NCBI GenBank assembly: GCA_015057715.1
Contig: SVDS01000043.1
Coordinates: 1-34,301 of the forward strand
DNA: 34,301 nt
DNA from: Paenibacillaceae bacterium
GTDB taxonomy: Bacteria; Bacillota; Clostridia; Lachnospirales; Lachnospiraceae
Direction of reading: 5' to 3'
Below, piece after piece: positions 7,754 to 14,273 of this stretch; positions within the stretch are counted from its first letter, which is position 1, and each line of letters starts with the position of its first letter. A model generated the notes under the pieces. The model saw nothing but the letters and a program-made list of their open reading frames with translations. It was not told where the DNA came from and made no database searches. A program made the translations under genes and the position numbers.

Positions 7754-8956
7754 ATGAAGAAAAGATGGATCTCATCGACTTTCCTCGCTGCTGCGTTAGC
7801 AGTTTTTGCCACATTTCCAGCTTTCGCCGCAGGACCGGGTCAGACAGAAGATCCTAAGCCCGAAGAAGTGACTCAGGAGCAGTGGAATCGTTTGAATGAT
7901 CATACTATCGAATTTGATGAATTGCCAGATCTGGTGAGATATTTCAATCCAAATATTCAAAATATTAAACAAAACATTGATGTGTCTTTGGATGATATGA
8001 AGTATATCAATGATCAAGTTAGACGTCAGATTATGGACTTACAAGATGATGCGGATAAATTAAAAGATTCTGGCGGGCTTGGCACAAAAGAGGGAATGGA
8101 TCAGTATGTTCAATTGAATATAAATCTGAAAGTCTTAAAAGTTACTGCAGACTCTATATTAAAATCTTATAATTACATGAACCGGGCTGATTCCTCTGTG
8201 AAATCAAATATTACATTTGCTGCAAAAAATTATAATTATTACGCAGATCAAATAATGATAGGATATAACAGTGCATTATCCAATAAAGGGATGATAGAAA
8301 AGATTGTGGAGTTAAGCAATGCAGCTTATGAAGCCCAGGTTTTAAGCAAACAGCTGGGGCTTGCAACTGACGCTAATGTGTTATCAGCGCAAAAGGATCT
8401 GCTTCTTGCAAAAGGATCTTTAATTAAAATAAACAGCACGATTGATAATTTAAGTCGTTCTCTCTGTATGATGACTGGATATGCTGCTGATGCAGCACCT
8501 TCGATCGGAGGGTTACCACAGCTTTCGGATGAGACGATAGCATCTCTGAATCTGGAGGAAGATACAAAGAAAGCAGTCTCCAATAATTACGATTTAATTT
8601 CTGAACGCCATGCTTCTTCCGGTAAAACGACTACTGGAATGAAAAATAAGGAGCAAAGCGTATCTGAGGCAGAGCAGAATGTAATAGTTAAAATGCAGAC
8701 CTATTATCAGGGAATCCTGCAGTCAAAGTCTGCTTATGAAGCAGCAAGTACTGCATTCCAGAAGGCCACTCTGGATAAGGATAAGGCAGACCGCTCTTAT
8801 CAGTTAAACATGATGAGTAAGATACAATATCTTCAGGCACAGATGGCTTACTTAAAGGCGCAGGGCGAAAAAGACAGTGCTTATAATACTTACTATCAGG
8901 CATATACCACGTACCAATGGGCCATTCAGGGAATTATTATGGATTCTGCGAAGTAG
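7754..8956 (+). CDS. TolC-family-like secreted coiled-coil protein 2 (paralogue of the upstream gene)
   Basis: A 400-residue exported protein. I take ATG 7754 rather than an upstream in-frame ATG at 7724, because 7754 follows GGGGG (7741-7745), begins four bases after the previous stop and gives a clean signal peptide (MKKRWIS...FAA, cut near residue 26). As in its neighbour, two helical halves carry tip motifs, LGLATDANVLSAQ (about 201-213) and LNMMSKIQYLQAQ (about 351-363), and the first half closes with LCMMTGY. The second half again goes from AVSNNYDL to coiled coil with only about 30 polar residues, so no barrel strands fit. The N-terminal region shares the motif EQWNRLNDHTIEFDELPDL with the first protein (EEWAKLRDNTMEYGELKDL), showing the pair arose by duplication. 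Its 3' end overlaps convergent spoIIR by 20 bases. Confidence 0.83.
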   Translation: MKKRWISSTFLAAALAVFATFPAFAAGPGQTEDPKPEEVTQEQWNRLNDHTIEFDELPDLVRYFNPNIQNIKQNIDVSLDDMKYINDQVRRQIMDLQDDADKLKDSGGLGTKEGMDQYVQLNINLKVLKVTADSILKSYNYMNRADSSVKSNITFAAKNYNYYADQIMIGYNSALSNKGMIEKIVELSNAAYEAQVLSKQLGLATDANVLSAQKDLLLAKGSLIKINSTIDNLSRSLCMMTGYAADAAPSIGGLPQLSDETIASLNLEEDTKKAVSNNYDLISERHASSGKTTTGMKNKEQSVSEAEQNVIVKMQTYYQGILQSKSAYEAASTAFQKATLDKDKADRSYQLNMMSKIQYLQAQMAYLKAQGEKDSAYNTYYQAYTTYQWAIQGIIMDSAK

Positions 8957-9587
8957 TTACTTTTTTATGAACAGGCAGTAGATCCAGTACTTTAAGCTTT
9001 ACATGGATTTTTACAGGTTCTTTTCTTAATTTTAAATAATCGGATTCATCGATGGAGTGGCGCAGGATCTCTTTTGAGGTATCCGGAACGACTGCATAGG
9101 AAGAATCGGTAAAGCATAGCGGAGGATAGAGGACGCACCACCAGTTGCGTCCTTTTCCTTCGCCTATTTTTACCCTTACAGCTTCGTAAGTTCCGCAGGG
9201 GAATACCATATCTCCGTAGGTTTTGGTGGGAAAGTAGCAATCGGTCAGTTCCATATGTGCGGGATAATCATATCCCAGGTTCTTCATGTAGTTTTCTGCT
9301 TTTTTCTCAAGAATGGATTCGTGGGAGCGGATATAGGTTTTTGTATCTTCCAGGGATGCATTTTCACCAAGGTCTTCATATATTGAATTGAGAAGCATGG
9401 TGCGTACTTTTAATTTTAAATTCTGGTCCCCAGTGCTGTTGCTGTTTGCAAGAACATGAAACCGCAGGATTTCGGGGGCGATCCTGGCGGCAAGGGCCTC
9501 GTCGCTTGATCTGTCATTTGCCAGTGTCAGTAAAAAAGCAATGAGCAGACAGGTAATACATAAGAATAAATCACGTTTCTGTTTCAT
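8937..9587 (-). CDS. spoIIR: Stage II sporulation protein R (SpoIIR)
   Basis: A 216-residue secreted sporulation signalling protein. In Bacillus it is made in the forespore under sigma-F, exported to the intermembrane space, and triggers SpoIIGA to process pro-sigma-E in the mother cell. It has an N-terminal hydrophobic signal or anchor (residues about 7-23), then the conserved ILRFHVLANSNSTGDQNLKLKV block (about 40-61) and the hallmark GEGKGRNWWCVLYPPLCF (142-159). AAGGAGA lies at 9594-9600 on the complement. A sigma-F-like promoter sits upstream (9620-9649). No terminator separates its 3' end from the convergent TolC-like gene; they overlap by 20 bases. Its presence marks the organism as an endospore former. 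Confidence 0.95.
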   Translation of the reverse strand: MKQKRDLFLCITCLLIAFLLTLANDRSSDEALAARIAPEILRFHVLANSNSTGDQNLKLKVRTMLLNSIYEDLGENASLEDTKTYIRSHESILEKKAENYMKNLGYDYPAHMELTDCYFPTKTYGDMVFPCGTYEAVRVKIGEGKGRNWWCVLYPPLCFTDSSYAVVPDTSKEILRHSIDESDYLKLRKEPVKIHVKLKVLDLLPVHKKVTTSQNP

Positions 9588-9615
9588 AGGGTATCTCCTT
9601 TTTTCTGGAATCTAT

Positions 9616-9643
9616 TTGTAATTGTAACCATATGTGCTATAAT
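9616..9643 (+). promoter_or_regulatory. Sigma-A promoter for ddl-murI
   Basis: The element TG-C-TATAAT (9635-9643) is a perfect extended -10. TTGTAA at 9616-9621 gives a 16-base spacer. It lies about 40 bases upstream of the ddl start and overlaps the divergent spoIIR promoter. Confidence 0.75.
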
Positions 9644-9649
9644 ATAAAC
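9620..9649 (-). promoter_or_regulatory. Possible sigma-F promoter for spoIIR
   Basis: On the complement, GTTTA (9645-9649) and GGTTACAATT (9620-9629) are 15 bases apart. This matches the Bacillus sigma-F pattern (GYWTA, then GGNRANAHTR) except at two positions of the -10. SpoIIR is a known sigma-F gene, so the placement is sensible. The match is by eye. Confidence 0.45.
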
Positions 9650-9682
9650 GCTGTAAATCAAGAATTTATTAAGGAGATTGAA

Positions 9683-10747
9683 ATGAGTAAGAAAACTGCG
9701 GTTGTATTATTTGGCGGACAGTCATCGGAGCACGTTGTTTCCTGTATGTCAGTTGTCAATGTGATAGACCATATAAATAAAGATAAATATGATCTGCTTT
9801 TGATCGGAATCACTGAGGAAGGACACTGGATTAAAACGGAGTCTTTAAAGGAAATCAAAGACGGAACCTGGAGAGAGGGAAGTGTCCGTGCAATTCTTTC
9901 TCCTGATGCTGGCATGGGGGCTGTTCTATTACTTGATGGAACGAAGGCAGAACTTGTTAAGGCAGATGTGGTATTTCCTGTACTCCATGGTCTGCTGGGC
10001 GAAGATGGAACCGTCCAGGGGCTGCTGGAGCTTTCCAGAATTCCATATGTGGGGTGCGGCGTACTTTCTTCTGCTGTTTCCATGGATAAATTATATACAA
10101 AGATTATTGTCGATGACCTTGGCGTGCGCCAGGCGGCCTATGTACCAGTCATGCGCCATCAGTTAAAGGATATGGAGCAGGTAATCGACAGAGTGGAAGA
10201 ACGGTTTGATTATCCCGTATTTGTAAAGCCATCCAATGCCGGGTCTTCCAAGGGCGTAAGCCGGGCGGAAGATAGAAAGGAACTTGAGACAGCATTACTT
10301 GAGGCAGCCAGACACGACCGTAAGATTCTGGTAGAAGAGATGATTGTGGGAAGAGAGATTGAATGTGCTGTTTTAGGTGGTGGCAATCAGCCGGTTAAGG
10401 CTTCTGGTGTAGGAGAGATTCTTGCAGCGGCTGAATTCTATGACTTCGATGCGAAGTATAACAATGCAGATTCAAAAACAGTAATCGACCCCCAATTGCC
10501 GGGTGGTGCTGCTGAACGTGTGAGAGAAGCAGCAAAAGCGGTATTCCAGGCAGTGGATGGCCGCGGTCTTGCAAGAGTGGATTTCTTTGTTAAGAGCGAT
10601 GGAACAGTTGTTTTTAATGAGATTAATACCATGCCGGGATTTACGGCAATCAGTATGTATCCCATGCTTTGGGAAGCAGCGGGAATCAGCAAAGATCAGC
10701 TCGTTAATTGTCTCATGGAAGACGCTTTGAGCCGGTTTGACGATTAA
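9683..10747 (+). CDS. ddl: D-alanine--D-alanine ligase
   Basis: A 354-residue ATP-grasp ligase that joins two D-alanines for the peptidoglycan pentapeptide. The start at 9683 follows AAGGAG (9671-9676). The longer frame from 9632 would begin inside the promoter and is rejected. N-terminal VVLFGGQSSEH (7-17), the ATP-grasp loop VKPSNAGSSKGVS (181-193), LVEEMIVGREIECAVLG (216-232) and the C-terminal NEINTMPGFT metal/phosphate motif (312-321) are all present. The omega-loop reads FYDFDAKYNN with Lys258-Tyr259, equivalent to Lys215-Tyr216 of E. coli DdlB. That favours D-Ala-D-Ala over the D-lactate-forming VanA type. It is followed by murI after 12 bases, so both D-amino-acid supply steps for the wall are in one operon. 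Confidence 0.95.
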   Translation: MSKKTAVVLFGGQSSEHVVSCMSVVNVIDHINKDKYDLLLIGITEEGHWIKTESLKEIKDGTWREGSVRAILSPDAGMGAVLLLDGTKAELVKADVVFPVLHGLLGEDGTVQGLLELSRIPYVGCGVLSSAVSMDKLYTKIIVDDLGVRQAAYVPVMRHQLKDMEQVIDRVEERFDYPVFVKPSNAGSSKGVSRAEDRKELETALLEAARHDRKILVEEMIVGREIECAVLGGGNQPVKASGVGEILAAAEFYDFDAKYNNADSKTVIDPQLPGGAAERVREAAKAVFQAVDGRGLARVDFFVKSDGTVVFNEINTMPGFTAISMYPMLWEAAGISKDQLVNCLMEDALSRFDD

Positions 10748-10759
10748 GGAGCAGATATT

Positions 10760-11578
10760 ATGGCAGATAGAAATTCTCCCATTGGAGTATTTGATTCCGG
10801 TGTAGGCGGACTTACGGTTGCAAGAGAAATCATGAGGCAGATGCCGGATGAAAGAATTGTATATTTTGGTGATACGGCACGGGTTCCTTATGGAAATAAA
10901 TCCTGCAACACAGTCATCCGTTTTACCAGACAGATCATTCGTTTTCTTATGACCCAGGATGTAAAAGCGATAGTAATTGCCTGTAATACGGCCACTGCCT
11001 GTGCCCTGGAGACAGTAGAGCATGATCTGGATATCCCCATCATCGGAGTCATTCACGCAGGTGCAAGATCTGCAATTGAATCCACCAAGAATGGTAAGAT
11101 TGGAATTATTGGAACCGAAGGAACCATAAGAAGCGGTGTATACACACGGGTAATAAAAGAAATGCGGGAAGACATAGAAGTTACGGGAAAACCCTGTCCC
11201 CTCCTGGTGCCCCTGGTTGAAGAAGGACTGCTTCACGATTCCGTAACAGATGAAATTGCATCCCGGTATTTAAGCGAATTAAAAGGCAAATACATTGACA
11301 CACTGATCTTAGGCTGCACCCATTACCCACTTCTGCGCTCCACCGTAGGCAGGCTGATGGGTCCGGAAGTGACCCTGGTCAATCCGGCTTATGAGACAGC
11401 TCTGGAATTAAAGCAGGTTCTGGAGGATAATGGGCTGATCTGTGATCATGATGGCAGCAGCATTGATAAATATCATTTCTATGTCAGTGATCTGGCGGAA
11501 AAGTTCACAAGCTTTGCTGCCTCCATTCTTCCAGGTCAGGTGAAAGAGACGAGACAAATAAATATAGAAGAGTACTAG
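10760..11578 (+). CDS. murI: Glutamate racemase
   Basis: A 272-residue cofactor-independent racemase that makes D-glutamate for peptidoglycan. The N-terminal signature IGVFDSGVGGLTV (8-20) and DTARVPYG (38-45) are intact. The two catalytic cysteines are Cys75 in ACNTATA and Cys186 in GCTHYPLL. Length is normal for the family. AAGGAG overlaps the ddl stop (about 10746-10751), and the gene lies 12 bases after ddl. The DUF1934 gene follows after 14 bases, so the three are probably one transcript. Confidence 0.96.
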   Translation: MADRNSPIGVFDSGVGGLTVAREIMRQMPDERIVYFGDTARVPYGNKSCNTVIRFTRQIIRFLMTQDVKAIVIACNTATACALETVEHDLDIPIIGVIHAGARSAIESTKNGKIGIIGTEGTIRSGVYTRVIKEMREDIEVTGKPCPLLVPLVEEGLLHDSVTDEIASRYLSELKGKYIDTLILGCTHYPLLRSTVGRLMGPEVTLVNPAYETALELKQVLEDNGLICDHDGSSIDKYHFYVSDLAEKFTSFAASILPGQVKETRQINIEEY

Positions 11579-11592
11579 AGGAGTTATAAACT

Positions 11593-12039
11593 ATGACGAG
11601 AGATGTTCTGATCAGTATCAGCGGTGCACAAATCGTGGAAGATGATAATCAGGCTGTGGAAATGATCACAAGAGGAGATTATTTTCTGAAAAACGGCAGC
11701 CATTATATTCTTTATGATGAAGTTCAGGAAGGGGTAGATGGTGTGACCAGAAACACCATTAAGATCCATCCGGCAGGAATGGATATCATAAAAAGAGGAA
11801 GCACCAGTGTTCATATGACTTTTGAAAAGGAAAAGAAAAACATTTCCTGTTATGCAACGCCATTTGGAGAGCTGATGATTGGGATCAGAACCAACGATAT
11901 CAGGGTTGCGGAGGAAGAAGATCGTTTAAAGGTTCAGGTGGATTATTCTCTGGATATTAATTACCAGCATGTTTCAGAATGCAATATTGTGCTTGAGGTC
12001 TGTTCCAAAGATACTGCCAGTATTCATCTGCTTAGTTAA
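11593..12039 (+). CDS. DUF1934 (YwiB-like) protein
   Basis: A 148-residue protein beginning VLISISGAQ and carrying YFLKNGSHYILYDEV, TRNTIKIHP and the C-terminal VDYSLDINYQHVSECNI. These features fit the DUF1934 / B. subtilis YwiB family, which adopts a small beta-barrel of lipocalin-like shape. The cellular role is not established. GAGGAG just after the murI stop (about 11578-11583) supports the start. There is no signal peptide, so it is cytoplasmic. It ends the ddl-murI transcript at the hairpins at 12042-12115. In Firmicutes this family often sits beside argS or cell-wall genes, and the wall context here suggests but does not prove a link. Confidence 0.85.
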   Translation: MTRDVLISISGAQIVEDDNQAVEMITRGDYFLKNGSHYILYDEVQEGVDGVTRNTIKIHPAGMDIIKRGSTSVHMTFEKEKKNISCYATPFGELMIGIRTNDIRVAEEEDRLKVQVDYSLDINYQHVSECNIVLEVCSKDTASIHLLS

Positions 12040-12041
12040 AA

Positions 12042-12067
12042 ATAGACATACTTAACAGTATGTCTAT
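12042..12067. repeat. 10-bp perfect inverted repeat after the DUF1934 gene
   Basis: ATAGACATAC (12042-12051) and GTATGTCTAT (12058-12067) pair perfectly around the loop TTAACA. It begins just after the stop codon. It is AT-rich and lacks a T run, and is the first of two hairpins between convergent genes. Confidence 0.7.
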
Positions 12068-12077
12068 AGTCTGAAGA

Positions 12078-12115
12078 AGGGAAAACAAGTATGTTTTCCC
12101 TCCTTAAAGTTTTTA
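12078..12115. terminator. Intrinsic terminator between the ddl-murI operon and sodA
   Basis: AGGGAAAAC (12078-12086) pairs with GTTTTCCCT (12093-12101) around AAGTAT and is followed by CCTTAAAGTTTTTA on the plus strand. On the minus strand the hairpin follows the sodA stop. It probably serves both convergent transcripts, most clearly the plus-strand one. Confidence 0.72.
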
Positions 12116-12733
12116 ACCTTTTATAACTTTTTCATAATTATTTGATACTTCTTTCCAGTTTATGACTTCGAAATATGCTTTGATGTAATCGGCTCTTAAA
12201 TTCTTATACTTAAGATAATAAGCGTGCTCCCAAACGTCAATTCCAAGAATTGGAACTTTACCGCTGCCCTCTATCAGCGGATTATCCTGGTTGGGACTTG
12301 ATGAAAGAAAGAGCTTTCCTGCCTTGTCGGCTGAGAGCCATCCCCAGCCAGAACCAAATTGTCCGGCTGCAAGTGTGCTTAACTGAGCCTTAAATTGTGA
12401 AAAGCTTCCGAAAGTGTCTTGCAGAGCTGTTTTCAGCGGACCTTCCGGTTCCCCGCCTCCGTCAGGACTCATAGTTGAGAAGTATAAGTTATGATTATAA
12501 AATCCGCCGCCATTGTTCCTGATTGTTTTTCTTAATGCTTCATCAGAAATCTGATTGAGAGAAGATAGAATGGAAACAATGTCCATATTCTCAACCCCGG
12601 CAATCTGTACTGCGTCATTTAGGTTCTTTGTATAAGCTGCATGGTGCTTGGAATAATGTGTTTCCATGGTAATGGCATCGATATAAGGTTCAAAAGCTTC
12701 ATATTTGTATGGTAGTAAAATTTGTTCAAACAT
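12113..12733 (-). CDS. sodA: Superoxide dismutase, Fe/Mn family (manganese-type second sphere)
   Basis: A 206-residue cytoplasmic enzyme that converts superoxide to oxygen and hydrogen peroxide. The four metal ligands are His26 (THYSKHH), His81 (NHNLYF), Asp166 and His170 (DVWEHAYY). The second-sphere glutamine lies late in the chain (Gln149, SPNQDNP), and the site before His81 is glycine (NNGGGFYNH). Both point to the Mn rather than the Fe type. AAGGAGA lies just upstream on the complement. The N-terminus starts unusually (MFEQILLPYKYEAFEPYID) but keeps the LPY-x-LEPYI pattern in altered form. It has its own consensus promoter and a palindrome in the leader. SOD in an anaerobe serves oxygen tolerance. 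Confidence 0.95.
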   Translation of the reverse strand: MFEQILLPYKYEAFEPYIDAITMETHYSKHHAAYTKNLNDAVQIAGVENMDIVSILSSLNQISDEALRKTIRNNGGGFYNHNLYFSTMSPDGGGEPEGPLKTALQDTFGSFSQFKAQLSTLAAGQFGSGWGWLSADKAGKLFLSSSPNQDNPLIEGSGKVPILGIDVWEHAYYLKYKNLRADYIKAYFEVINWKEVSNNYEKVIKG

Positions 12734-12788
12734 AGCAGTTCTCCTTTCGGGTTTTTGATTTATAGTTAAGCATGTTTGTTTGAAATTA

Positions 12789-12806
12789 AGTTAGTTAATA
12801 CTAACT
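12789..12806. promoter_or_regulatory. Palindrome in the sodA leader, possible metal- or redox-regulator site
   Basis: AGTTAGT (12789-12795) and ACTAACT (12800-12806) pair perfectly across TAAT. The site lies between the sodA -10 box and the gene, where a bound repressor would block transcription. The string ACTAACTAT recurs at 12930-12938. It loosely recalls DtxR/IdeR half-sites but the spacing differs, so the regulator is not identified. Confidence 0.45.
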
Positions 12807-12819
12807 ATCTTGTAGCTTG

Positions 12820-12847
12820 ATTATATCATATATTTCCATAGTGTCAA
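12820..12847 (-). promoter_or_regulatory. Sigma-A promoter of sodA
   Basis: On the complement, TTGACA (12842-12847) and TATAAT (12820-12825) are both perfect, with a 16-base spacer. The promoter is about 90 bases upstream of the sodA start. Confidence 0.82.
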
Positions 12848-12887
12848 TAGATTTATCTGACATTTGAAAATATTTCAATTAAAATAG

Positions 12888-12965
12888 TAAAAACTGTGGG
12901 AGTGATCCATAATAGTAAGATATAGAAAGACTAACTATGTTATACAATTAGGGTATACTCCCACA
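12888..12965 (-). terminator. Long-loop hairpin with T run after the ATPase gene
   Basis: On the complement, TGTGGGAGT (12957-12965) begins 14 bases past the ATPase stop and pairs perfectly with ACTCCCACA (12895-12903), which is followed directly by GTTTTTAC. The loop is 53 bases, unusually long for a terminator, and contains an ACTAACTAT copy. It is probably the end of the recombinase-ATPase transcript, but could be a regulated structure. Confidence 0.5.
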
Positions 12966-12979
12966 CCTTTCCGCAAGCC

Positions 12980-14200
12980 TTAAAAAAAACTATCACTAAC
13001 AAATGGAACGGCTCCGTATTTTCCGAGAAGATAGTCCTTAGAAAAACTGGCATCAGACCGAACCTTTATATCAGCTAAAGTGTAGAGCCTGGATTCCTGA
13101 TATTCATTAATATCAACAAAAGCTACTTCATCCCGCCGGAACTGCTGGTTGTTTAAAATAGAAACATCGTAAGTTGTAAAAATCAGCTGCATATTACTAT
13201 TTTTTTCCTGCTGAAAGGAATCAATAATAAACTTTATTACGGTGGGATGAAACATGTTTGAAATATTGTCAATAATCAGAACACCTCCATTTTGGGAAAT
13301 GAAATAAATCTGCATAAACAAACGAAGATATTTTATTGTTCCCATGGAAATTTTCGTAGAATCCATATATCGTATTTTGTACTCATCAGAAGAGCGGGAT
13401 TTGATCCGGTATCCCAATTTAAGAATTCCCTTGTCTACTATAAACTCTTCTACAGGAATTCCCAATTTACGCAGCTGTGACAATCCATAATTAAGCGCGT
13501 TGGGGGACTCAAGGGCCTTATAGAGCCGGTCTTCTTTGAATAAGGCGCCAGCAAGCTGGAACGGTTCCTGATAGTCATGATAATAAAGAATGTGTTCCAG
13601 GAAAAAAGTTTCAAACGGTTTCATGATTGCCGAAAATTCCGGAATATCAAGGCATAATAAGATTGTACAGAATAACCGGTTGTCATTCGGTTGTATGCCA
13701 GCCTTTTGGCGTAACAATTTTTCATAAGAGCGCCCAATGGACAGTTTACCGCAGTTTCGTGTAAAAACCACATGGTGGTCAACCGTCAGCTGTTCTGATA
13801 TAATTTTCTGTTCGAATATGGAGAAACCATATTCGTAGACTTTCCCTCCGCTTATAAAGGATAACTCCATTTCCGTGGGTGAGTTATTATCATCAGCTCC
13901 TTCAAATGGAACAATCCTGCATACGCTGCTAAAATGCAGAAGTGACATAAAATGGTTTCTGGGAATATCTCTCAGTGAAAATATTTCCCCCCAGATAAAC
14001 GTATGGAAACTGGCAAAAGCGAGGAACAGATTGGTTTTTCCACTGGCGTTTGCGCCATAGACGGCTAATGTCTTTATTATCTTTTTATTGTCAGTCATAA
14101 TTAAATGGTTTGGGTGCTCTTTGTAATTGACTGCCTTCATATCTACATATGTTTCGTCCATAAAGGAACGGAAGTTTTTAAATCGAAAAGAAATTATCAT
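12980..14200 (-). CDS. AAA/ABC-type ATPase of the AAA_15/AAA_21 (RloA/Abi-like) group, atypical active site
   Basis: A 406-residue SMC/ABC-like ATPase. The N-terminal strand IISFRFKNFRSFMDE (2-16) is the usual RecF/OLD-like start. Walker A is YGANASGKT (48-56), the signature region SMGT is at 285-288, and the C-terminal YLLGKYGAVPF (390-400) is typical of RloA/COG1106 proteins. Two catalytic positions look changed. Walker B reads VLIIDN (307-312), with Asn312 where the catalytic Glu is expected, and the switch region reads FTTYD (341-345), with Tyr344 where relatives have His. Family members include phage-abortive-infection and restriction-linked ATPases, often with a RloB-type nuclease partner. 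None is present here. It is the last gene of an operon with two tyrosine recombinases. The function could be defence, regulation of recombination, or a decayed remnant. The frame is intact. Confidence 0.82.
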   Translation of the reverse strand: MIISFRFKNFRSFMDETYVDMKAVNYKEHPNHLIMTDNKKIIKTLAVYGANASGKTNLFLAFASFHTFIWGEIFSLRDIPRNHFMSLLHFSSVCRIVPFEGADDNNSPTEMELSFISGGKVYEYGFSIFEQKIISEQLTVDHHVVFTRNCGKLSIGRSYEKLLRQKAGIQPNDNRLFCTILLCLDIPEFSAIMKPFETFFLEHILYYHDYQEPFQLAGALFKEDRLYKALESPNALNYGLSQLRKLGIPVEEFIVDKGILKLGYRIKSRSSDEYKIRYMDSTKISMGTIKYLRLFMQIYFISQNGGVLIIDNISNMFHPTVIKFIIDSFQQEKNSNMQLIFTTYDVSILNNQQFRRDEVAFVDINEYQESRLYTLADIKVRSDASFSKDYLLGKYGAVPFVSDSFF

Positions 14201-14273
14201 ATGTCGTTATCCCCCTTTTCGAAATTATAACGCATAAAGGCAAAAAAATAAATAAAAACAGAATAAAAGTTGT

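Noticed and set aside
9632-9682. Longer start for ddl at ATG 9632
   Set aside because: The ATG lies within the extended -10 promoter and has no ribosome site. ATG 9683 follows AAGGAG and matches the family N-terminus.
9683-10747. Vancomycin-type D-Ala-D-Lac ligase
   Set aside because: The omega-loop has the Lys-Tyr pair of D-Ala-D-Ala ligases, and there is no vanH or vanX neighbour.
10472-11236. 254-residue open frame on the minus strand across ddl and murI
   Set aside because: It is antisense to two certain genes, cysteine- and serine-rich in a random pattern and lacks a ribosome site.
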